Positions 24,991 to 31,481 of a stretch of DNA of 34,035 bases are shown here, piece by piece. The stretch's first letter is position 1. Each line of letters opens with the position of its first letter. This stretch comes from Anaeroplasmataceae bacterium (GTDB lineage Bacteria; Bacillota_I; Bacilli_A; Acholeplasmatales; JAEDCM01). The stretch is from contig JAEDCM010000017.1 in the NCBI GenBank assembly GCA_016294165.1, positions 1 through 34,035 on the forward strand. The letters are read 5' to 3'. Under the pieces are notes generated by a model. The model was not told where the DNA came from, made no database searches, and saw only the letters and a list, made by a program, of their open reading frames with translations. A program made the translations under genes and the position numbers.

Positions 24991-25639
24991 TTATAAGGAT
25001 TCCTCAAAGATTGTTTATCTTTACACTAATGAAGGAAAAAAGGAAGTAATTATCCGAGGAGCCAAAAAGATTAAATCTCCATTTAGGAGTTTTTTTCTTA
25101 CGTATAATATCATTAGTTATTATCCGTCAAATTCGAAGCTTCCTACTTTAATTGATGGAGATGTTATAAAAACATTTCCCAACATTTTAAGTGACTATAA
25201 AAGGAATTATTATGCTTCATTGGTTTTAGAGGTTATTAATAATTTATCCTTGGAAAATGAGCGGTTATTTTTCTTTTTAGTTTCCACCCTAGAACTTATA
25301 AATAGTGACGATTATAAGCTTTATACATTAGTATTTTTAGTAAAATATTTATATTTATTGGGTATTCAGCCCCAGTTTAAGTGTTTATGTAAAAATAACG
25401 GGCGCATTAAAGGATTTAATTTATTAAATGGACATGCTGTATGTGAAAAATGTAGTGATGAGCTTGATTTAAATTTAGAAGAGATCATCCTACTTAAAAA
25501 TATCTATACACTAGATATTAATAATGATAAAATTGAATATGATGTAAATATCTTAGATCGACTTTATGAGTTTATCTTTAAGTATTATAACTATCATGCA
25601 AATTATTTATTTAAAGTTAAAAAATTGGGGGAGTTTTAA
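24953..25639 (+). CDS. recO: DNA repair protein RecO
   Basis: Helps load RecA on single-stranded DNA during recombinational repair together with RecF and RecR. The 228 residues begin with the OB-fold signature GIVLKSIDYKDSSKIVYLYT, continue with a helical domain, and hold a zinc-binding cluster with Cys144, Cys146, Cys164 and Cys167 (FKCLCKNNG and HAVCEKC). Somewhat shorter than the usual 240-260. The start lies inside yqzL, with only a weak purine-rich ribosome site, suggesting coupling. The stop shares one base with the next ATG (TAATG). Confidence 0.94.
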   Translation: MEKITGIVLKSIDYKDSSKIVYLYTNEGKKEVIIRGAKKIKSPFRSFFLTYNIISYYPSNSKLPTLIDGDVIKTFPNILSDYKRNYYASLVLEVINNLSLENERLFFFLVSTLELINSDDYKLYTLVFLVKYLYLLGIQPQFKCLCKNNGRIKGFNLLNGHAVCEKCSDELDLNLEEIILLKNIYTLDINNDKIEYDVNILDRLYEFIFKYYNYHANYLFKVKKLGEF

Positions 25640-26739
25640 TGAAAAAAAAGTTTTCTTTTATTTTAACGATGGTGCCATTTTTTGTGCTAGGAGTATTATT
25701 TGATAAGTATAATGATCCTATCTATTTTTTGGTATTATTGTTTGGAGTTATTATTTCTTTTATCCTTTGTACAATAATTCACGAAAGCGGGCATCTAATT
25801 TTTGGATTATTAACAAATTATAAGCTTACTAGCTTTCGAATATTTCGCTTCATATTCTTTAAAGAAAATGGAAAGATAATGGTTAAAAAGGAAAAGGTGC
25901 CGGGAATCGTTGGACAATGCTTAATGTATTATGAAGAGTATAGTGATAATATGCCTTATAAGCTTTATAACTATGGGGGATTGATTTTGAATTTTACTTT
26001 AGCTGTTATCGGCTATACTTTATTATTTTTTACGAAAAATATGATATTGTTTGGAATCATTCTTAGCTTTTCAACTATGTCAATGACTCTTTTTCTTGCG
26101 AATTATTTGCCTATTGGTGCATTTAACGATGGAATGAATGTTCGAATGATCAATAAGGATAAGATGTTTTTAAAGGTTTTATATGATCAAACAAAAGCGA
26201 TGCGTTTATTTAAAGAAGGATATTTAATCACGGATTTAGATAATTATGATTATGATTTAGATAAAATGAACACCTTATTATTACCATTAGTAATCATCAG
26301 TGGATATAAAGCGGTTTTAAATGATGATAAGGTTGAAGGAAAAAGAATTCTTGATGCTTTAAAAAAGCATTATGATAATTTGGATAAGGATTTAAAATTA
26401 TCAATTTATACGGAGATTTTAAGCTTAGAGTGCATGCTATTTAATGATCCCGGTAATACCATCGAATTATTTAATTCTTTACCTAATCCAAATAAAAGAT
26501 TGTTATTTAGGATTAAGGAAATTTCTTTTTTATCTGGTTCATGTTTTCATTTAGTTTATCAAATAAAGGACTATGATAAGGCTCTAAAGCGAATTGAAGA
26601 ATTAGAAAAAATTGCCAATAACCATTATTATAAAGCCTATAAAGAATATTATTTATTTATTGTAAAAACATTAAAAGAAAGAATTATTGAGTTTACTTCT
26701 AAGGATGAAATTGTTCTTGAAGAAAATACAAATTTGTAA
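25639..26739 (+). CDS. M50-like membrane metalloprotease with helical C-terminal domain
   Basis: A 366-residue protein with several membrane segments in its first 160 residues. The third segment region has the zinc motif HESGH (48-52, HExxH with the extra Gly common in M50/site-2 proteases); GGLILNFTLA near 113-122 fits the GPxxN-type M50 loop, and LPIGAFNDG with Asp164-Gly165 fits the third zinc ligand motif (NxxPxxxxDG). After residue 175 there is a soluble, helical, TPR-like region (for example KRILDALKKHYDNL and YDKALKRIEELEKIANNHYYKAY). Family features suggest intramembrane cleavage of a protein or peptide; the substrate is unknown. The gene is coupled to recO by TAATG; no adjacent peptide gene was seen. 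Confidence 0.8.
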   Translation: MKKKFSFILTMVPFFVLGVLFDKYNDPIYFLVLLFGVIISFILCTIIHESGHLIFGLLTNYKLTSFRIFRFIFFKENGKIMVKKEKVPGIVGQCLMYYEEYSDNMPYKLYNYGGLILNFTLAVIGYTLLFFTKNMILFGIILSFSTMSMTLFLANYLPIGAFNDGMNVRMINKDKMFLKVLYDQTKAMRLFKEGYLITDLDNYDYDLDKMNTLLLPLVIISGYKAVLNDDKVEGKRILDALKKHYDNLDKDLKLSIYTEILSLECMLFNDPGNTIELFNSLPNPNKRLLFRIKEISFLSGSCFHLVYQIKDYDKALKRIEELEKIANNHYYKAYKEYYLFIVKTLKERIIEFTSKDEIVLEENTNL

Positions 26740-26748
26740 AATTTATAC

Positions 26749-26813
26749 TATAGATAAACAAATAATAAAAAATTGTAATATTTATAGATATTTTTTAAAA
26801 AAAATGTATCTAT
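26749..26813. repeat. TATAGATA repeats upstream of the aconitase promoter
   Basis: TATAGATA occurs at 26749-26756 and again at 26783-26790, with an inverted partner TATCTAT at 26807-26813, just upstream of the -10 box. ATAGATA/TATCTAT form a dyad with a 16-base centre of A and T runs. This could be an operator for regulation of the citrate branch, but the AT-rich context weakens the case. Confidence 0.4.
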
Positions 26814-26816
26814 TTA

Positions 26817-26825
26817 TGATATAAT
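26817..26825 (+). promoter_or_regulatory. Extended -10 promoter of the aconitase-citrate synthase operon
   Basis: TGA-TATAAT at 26817-26825 is a perfect extended -10 element without a good -35 box. Predicted start near 26832 gives a leader of about 22 bases containing the ribosome site AAAGGA. Confidence 0.72.
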
Positions 26826-26853
26826 ACTATTTAATTACGAAAGGATGATGAAA

Positions 26854-28758
26854 ATGGGTTATACATTAGTTGAAAAAATTATTAAAGAACATACAAAGGA
26901 TCCTTTAATAAGAGGAAATAAAATAGATTTAGTTATCGATCAAACATTAACGCAAGATGCAACTGGAACAATGGCCTATCTTGAACTAGAGGCAATTGGA
27001 ATTAAAGAGGTTAAAACTAAATTATCGGTTAGTTATGTTGATCATAACACATTGCAAAATGGTTTTGAAAATGCGGATGATCATCGCTTCTTACAATCTG
27101 TTGCGGACAAGCATGGCGTTTATTTCTCAAGAGTTGGAAATGGAATTTGCCATCAAGTTCACTTAGAAAGATTTGCAAGACCTGGATATACATTATTAGG
27201 TTCGGATTCTCATACACCTACTGGAGGAGCAATGGCTAGTTTAGCAATTGGAGCTGGAGGTTTAGATGTTGCATGTGCGATGGCTGGTAGACCATTCAAT
27301 ATGGTTATGCCAAAAATCGTTAATGTTGTATTAAAAAATAAGCTTAGCAAGGGTGTTAGTGCTAAAGATATTATTTTATATGTTTTAAAGAATTTCACTG
27401 TAAAAGGTGGAGTTAATAAGGTATTTGAATATACTGGTGAAGGAGTTAAAACTCTAACTATTCCTGAACGTGCAACAATTACAAATATGGGTGCGGAATT
27501 AGGAGCTACATCAAGCTTATTCCCATCAGATGAAATGACTTTAGATTTTTTAAGAAAACAAAATCGTGAAGAAGATTTTATTCCATTATGCGCTGACAGT
27601 GATGCCGTATATGATGAAACATTAGAAATTGATTTAAGTGCTTTAAAACCAATGCTAGCTTGTCCAAATAGTCCTGATGCGGTTAAAGAGGTTGATGAGG
27701 TTAAAGGAATCAAGGTTAACCAAGTATTAATTGGTTCATGTACAAATAGTTCATATGCAGATTTCGTTAAAGTAGCTTCAATCCTTAAAGGAAAAACTGT
27801 TCATCCAGATGTATCTTTAGGAATTGCGCCAGGATCACGTCAAGTATTACAAATGATCACAAAGAGTGGAATTCTTGATGTATTATTGGAAGCTGGTGCG
27901 CGTATTTTAGAAAGTGCCTGTGGGCCATGTATTGGTATGGGACAATCTCCATGTACAGATGGTGTAAGCTTACGTACATTCAATCGTAACTTCTATGGAA
28001 GAAGTGGAACTAATAGTGCTAAGGTTTATTTAGTATCTCCCGAATTAGCTGCCATTAGTGCGGTAGAAGGAGTAATTGCCTCTCCTTATGGAATGGATTT
28101 AGATTTATTCCCACAACCAGAAAAATTCTTAGTTGATGATCGCATGATTATTAAACCAACGATGACTAAGGAAATTGTTTTAGGACCAAATATCAAAACT
28201 TTACCAGCGTTTGATAAATTACCAGAAGTTATCAATAAAAAGGTTATTTTAAAGGTTGAGGACAATATTACAACTGATCACATTATGCCAGCTGGTGCTA
28301 AGGTATTACCATATCGTTCAAATATTGAAAGAATTAGTGACTTTGTATTCTATACAATTGATGAATCATTCAAAAAGAATTGTTTAAAAAATGATGGAGG
28401 AATCATTGTGGCAGGAAATAACTATGGTCAAGGTTCAAGCCGTGAGCATGCCGCAATCGCTCCACGTTACTTAGGAATTAGAGCAGTAATCGCAAAGAGT
28501 TTTGCACGTATTCATCGTCAAAATTTAGTTAACTTTGGTATCTTACCTTTAACATTTATCAATGATGATTATGATTCTATTAGTCAGTTTGATACATTAG
28601 TTATTGAAGGATTAGATAAATTAGCTGTTGGTGTTGATTTAGTAGTTAAAAATGTTACTAATAATACAGAATTCATGGTTAACCATGGTCTTACAGAAAA
28701 AGAAATTGATATGATTAACGCTGGAGGATTATTGAATTATATTAAAGAAGGGAAGTAA
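26854..28758 (+). CDS. acnA: Aconitate hydratase
   Basis: Isomerises citrate to isocitrate through cis-aconitate. The 634 residues fit the compact Aquifex-type aconitase close to the 3-isopropylmalate dehydratase fold, rather than the 900-residue AcnA. The [4Fe-4S] ligands are Cys296 (GSCTNSS), Cys356 and Cys359 (SACGPCIG). Other landmarks are GSDSHTPTGG and, in the swivelling C-terminal domain, GQGSSREHAA and SFARIHRQNLVNFG. ATG at 26854 is chosen over those at 26845 and 26848, because AAAGGA at 26840-26845 then has normal spacing and the product begins MGYTLVEKII as the family does. Four bases separate it from the citrate synthase gene, so both are one operon. A homoaconitase role is less likely given the neighbour. 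Confidence 0.92.
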   Translation: MGYTLVEKIIKEHTKDPLIRGNKIDLVIDQTLTQDATGTMAYLELEAIGIKEVKTKLSVSYVDHNTLQNGFENADDHRFLQSVADKHGVYFSRVGNGICHQVHLERFARPGYTLLGSDSHTPTGGAMASLAIGAGGLDVACAMAGRPFNMVMPKIVNVVLKNKLSKGVSAKDIILYVLKNFTVKGGVNKVFEYTGEGVKTLTIPERATITNMGAELGATSSLFPSDEMTLDFLRKQNREEDFIPLCADSDAVYDETLEIDLSALKPMLACPNSPDAVKEVDEVKGIKVNQVLIGSCTNSSYADFVKVASILKGKTVHPDVSLGIAPGSRQVLQMITKSGILDVLLEAGARILESACGPCIGMGQSPCTDGVSLRTFNRNFYGRSGTNSAKVYLVSPELAAISAVEGVIASPYGMDLDLFPQPEKFLVDDRMIIKPTMTKEIVLGPNIKTLPAFDKLPEVINKKVILKVEDNITTDHIMPAGAKVLPYRSNIERISDFVFYTIDESFKKNCLKNDGGIIVAGNNYGQGSSREHAAIAPRYLGIRAVIAKSFARIHRQNLVNFGILPLTFINDDYDSISQFDTLVIEGLDKLAVGVDLVVKNVTNNTEFMVNHGLTEKEIDMINAGGLLNYIKEGK

Positions 28759-28762
28759 TGTA

Positions 28763-30073
28763 ATGTTTGACTTCATCGAAGATAAATTTAAAAAATCGCT
28801 TAGCGATAATAGCATTGATACAAAATTATATGATGTATATAACGTTAAAAGAGGCTTAAGAAATGCCGATGGGACCGGGGTTTTAGTCGCATTAACTAAA
28901 ATTAGTGATGTTCATGGATATCGAATTGTGGATGGAAAAAAGATTGATGATGATGGACATCTATATTACCGTGGAATTGACATTTATGATTTAATGATTA
29001 AAGATACTTTTGGATATGAAAAGGTTTGTTATTTAATCTTATTTGGTCATTTACCATCTGATAAGGATTTATTTAAGTTTCATGAAATTTTATCTGAGGA
29101 ATACAATTTACCAAATGAATTTTTAGAAAATCATATTCTTAAGAATCCAAGTAAAAATTTAATGAATTTAATCCAAAGAGCTGTATTAGCATTATATTCT
29201 TTTGATGATGATCCGGATAATACTGATCCAATGGAGGTTTTAAAGAAAGGAATAGCTTTACTTGCAAAAATGCCAGCAATTATTTGTTATTCTCTACAAG
29301 CTAAAAAGCATTATATTGATAATGAGTCTTTAACTATTCATCATCCAAACAAGGATTATTCAATTGCCGAAAATATCTTGTATCTATCAAGAAATAATGG
29401 AGAATTTACGAAGCTAGAAGCGGAAACTCTTGATTTATCATTAATTATTCATGCGGATCATGGTGGAGGAAATAATTCGACATTTGTTAATGTTGTAATT
29501 GGTTCAACGGCTACCGATATTTATTCAGCAATTTCTGGTTCTTTAGGGTCCTTAAAGGGACCACGTCATGGTGGAGCAAACAGTCAAGTTGAGGATATGA
29601 TGGAAACAATCATCAATGACATCAGCTTTGATGCAACAGATGAAGAAATTACAAAGATTATCAATAAAATCTTAGATAAAAAATATTTTGATAATTCTGG
29701 ATTGATTTATGGAATTGGCCATGCAATCTATTCCTTAAGTGATCCACGCGCCATTCTTTTGAAGGAAAAATGTCGTGAATTATCAAAAATGAAGAATCAA
29801 GAAAAAGCTTTCTCATTTTATGAAAGGCTAGAACAAATTGCCATTAATGAGCTAAAGAAACGCAAGGGAGAGGGCTTTAATTGTTGTGCAAATGTTGATT
29901 TTTATAGTGGTTTAACCTATAAATTATTAAACATTCCTCGTGATTTATTTACCCCAATTTTTGCGACTGCCCGTGTTGTTGGTTGGCTAGCTCATAATAT
30001 TGAACATAAGCTTTCATGCAATAAAATCATTCGCCCAGCCACAAAATATGTTGGTGAAATCAATAAAAAATAA
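28763..30073 (+). CDS. gltA: Citrate synthase
   Basis: Condenses acetyl-CoA and oxaloacetate to citrate. The 436 residues carry the three catalytic positions of the (Si) family: His230/His233 region in HADHGGGNNSTF, His269 in GPRHGGAN, and Asp379 in CANVDFYSG. The N-terminal extension with GLRNADGTGV and the YRGIDIYDL motif fits the group common in anaerobic Bacillota. The ATG lies five bases after the aconitase stop; an ATG at 28758 is immediately followed by TAA and cannot be the start. With aconitase it would supply isocitrate, probably for 2-oxoglutarate and glutamate; isocitrate dehydrogenase is not in the window. A terminator follows the stop. Confidence 0.95.
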   Translation: MFDFIEDKFKKSLSDNSIDTKLYDVYNVKRGLRNADGTGVLVALTKISDVHGYRIVDGKKIDDDGHLYYRGIDIYDLMIKDTFGYEKVCYLILFGHLPSDKDLFKFHEILSEEYNLPNEFLENHILKNPSKNLMNLIQRAVLALYSFDDDPDNTDPMEVLKKGIALLAKMPAIICYSLQAKKHYIDNESLTIHHPNKDYSIAENILYLSRNNGEFTKLEAETLDLSLIIHADHGGGNNSTFVNVVIGSTATDIYSAISGSLGSLKGPRHGGANSQVEDMMETIINDISFDATDEEITKIINKILDKKYFDNSGLIYGIGHAIYSLSDPRAILLKEKCRELSKMKNQEKAFSFYERLEQIAINELKKRKGEGFNCCANVDFYSGLTYKLLNIPRDLFTPIFATARVVGWLAHNIEHKLSCNKIIRPATKYVGEINKK

Positions 30074-30094
30074 AAGGCTTAATTGCCTTTTTTC
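30072..30094 (+). terminator. Intrinsic terminator after citrate synthase
   Basis: Stem AAAAGGC (30072-30078) with GCCTTTT (30085-30091), six-base loop, followed by T-rich sequence. The first bases overlap the stop codon region. Confidence 0.85.
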
Positions 30095-30117
30095 TTTATT
30101 TTTATTTTAATCTATAT

Positions 30118-30135
30118 TATAATAGTATTGGTGAT
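30118..30135 (+). promoter_or_regulatory. -10 box and GGTGAT ribosome site before yaiI
   Basis: TATAAT (30118-30123), six bases, GGTGAT (30130-30135), three bases, ATG at 30139. The -35 region (TTTATT near 30095) is weak. Predicted start coincides with GGTGAT, so the leader would be about nine bases. Confidence 0.6.
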
Positions 30136-30138
30136 GAA

Positions 30139-30591
30139 ATGAAAATATTAGTAGATGCTGATGCGTGTCCGGTAAAGGAAATAATTTTAGGTGTTGCTAA
30201 AAAATATATGCTCGAATTAATAATGCTTTTTGATACATCCCATGAGTATTTTGATGGCTACTCTAAAGTTGTTATCTGTGATAAGGGTAATGATAGCGTT
30301 GACTACAAGCTCTTATCGTTAGCTAATAAAGGGGATTTAATCATCACCCAGGATTATGGGCTTTCAGCTTTAGGCCTTTCAAAAAAGGCTTATATTCTCC
30401 ATATCAATGGTTTTATCATTGATGAAAAGAATATTGATTCATTGTTAAATAATCGATATTTAGGAGTTAAATCAAGAAGAACTAATAAACATATTAAAGG
30501 GCCTAAAAAGCGTACAAATGACGATAATTTGCGTTTTAAGGATGCTCTTATAACAATTATAAATAAAATAGGAGAGATAAAAAATGAATAA
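30139..30591 (+). CDS. yaiI: YaiI/YqxD family protein (DUF188)
   Basis: A 150-residue protein of the UPF0178/DUF188 family, related in fold to PIN/NYN-type nucleases but with no established role. The family signature DADACPVK is at residues 6-13, and the ITQDYGLSALGLSKKA segment carries the second conserved acidic site; RRTNKHIKGPKKRTNDD is the usual basic C-terminal motif. In Bacillus the homologue (yqxD) lies directly before dnaG; here it is placed after the citrate genes and overlaps degV by eight bases, so it has moved relative to that order. The degV ribosome site AGGAGA is inside its 3' end. Confidence 0.9.
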   Translation: MKILVDADACPVKEIILGVAKKYMLELIMLFDTSHEYFDGYSKVVICDKGNDSVDYKLLSLANKGDLIITQDYGLSALGLSKKAYILHINGFIIDEKNIDSLLNNRYLGVKSRRTNKHIKGPKKRTNDDNLRFKDALITIINKIGEIKNE

Positions 30592-31429
30592 GGTATTAAT
30601 TTTAACGGATAGTACTTGTGATTTATCAAAGGAATTGATTGAAAAAAATAATATCCAGATTTTACCATTATATGTTAATTTTAAAGATAAAACATTTCAA
30701 GATGGTGTTGACATTACGCCAACAGAGCTTTTTGCAATGGTTGAAAAAAATGGCGAATTACCAAAAACCTCTGCCATTTCGATTGGAACATTTTATGTTA
30801 AATTTGAAGAATATCTTAAAGAGGGATATGATATTTTCTACACTGGTATTTCTTCAAAAATGAGTGTCTCATATAACAATGCTGTATTAGCATCTAAGGA
30901 ATTTGAAGAGGGAAGAATCTTTGTTCATGATTCATTGAACTTATCTACTGGTATTGGGCTTCAAGTTTTAAAAGCTTGTAAATTTAGAGATGAAGGAAAA
31001 TCAGCTAAAGAAATCTATGAAGCAATGCAAGGTATTCAAAATAAAATTAAAACTTCATTTGTAATTCATACGATGGAATATCTACATAAGGGTGGAAGAT
31101 GTAGCTCTATGCAAAAAATCTTTGGAACATTCTTAAAAATTAAACCAATTATTCGCGTAACTGATGGTAAGATGGATGTTTATAAAAAACCACGTGGACC
31201 AATGCATAAGGCTTTAGAGGAAATGTTATTAGATATTAAAGCAGATGTTAATAATTTGGATTTAGATCATGTCATGATTACCCATTCATTTGCGGATGAG
31301 GATGTTCCATTTTTATTAGAAGAACTTAAGAAACTAAATATTCCTAATATTGACGTTACAAGAGCAGGATGTGTCATTTCAAGCCATTGTGGAAAGCGTA
31401 CAATTGGAATCTTATATATTGTTAAATAA
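30584..31429 (+). CDS. DegV family fatty-acid-binding protein (FakB-like)
   Basis: The 281 residues show the two-domain DegV fold. The N-terminal ILTDSTCDLS motif, KTSAIS (about 61-66) and the ISSKMSVSYNNA loop line the fatty-acid site in characterised members. HTMEYLHKGGRCS in the middle and the RAGCVISSHCGKRTIG C-terminal pattern are also conserved. DegV proteins studied as FakB present fatty acids to the kinase FakA for phosphorylation and use in phospholipid synthesis; no FakA gene is in the window. Coupled to yaiI by an overlap, and closed by a terminator. Ligand chain type cannot be told. Confidence 0.93.
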   Translation: MNKVLILTDSTCDLSKELIEKNNIQILPLYVNFKDKTFQDGVDITPTELFAMVEKNGELPKTSAISIGTFYVKFEEYLKEGYDIFYTGISSKMSVSYNNAVLASKEFEEGRIFVHDSLNLSTGIGLQVLKACKFRDEGKSAKEIYEAMQGIQNKIKTSFVIHTMEYLHKGGRCSSMQKIFGTFLKIKPIIRVTDGKMDVYKKPRGPMHKALEEMLLDIKADVNNLDLDHVMITHSFADEDVPFLLEELKKLNIPNIDVTRAGCVISSHCGKRTIGILYIVK

Positions 31430-31452
31430 AGATTGCATTTGCAATCTTTTTT
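31428..31452 (+). terminator. Intrinsic terminator after degV
   Basis: Nine-base stem AAAGATTGC (31428-31436) with GCAATCTTT (31441-31449), four-base loop, followed by T residues. It faces the minus-strand terminator just downstream. Confidence 0.9.
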
Positions 31453-31454
31453 TA

Positions 31455-31481
31455 TAAAAAAACGATTCAAATAGAATCGTT
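31455..31481 (-). terminator. Intrinsic terminator of the minus-strand histidine kinase gene
   Basis: On the minus strand, AACGATTC (31481-31474) pairs with GAATCGTT (31468-31461), five-base loop, and is followed by seven T residues (plus-strand A run 31456-31462). The stop codon of the kinase gene lies within the hairpin. Confidence 0.87.

Noticed and set aside
27210..27713. 167-residue open frame on the minus strand inside aconitase
   Set aside because: It is fully antisense to a strongly conserved gene, has no ribosome site, and its Ser/Ala/Thr-rich composition is a mirror of the sense codons.
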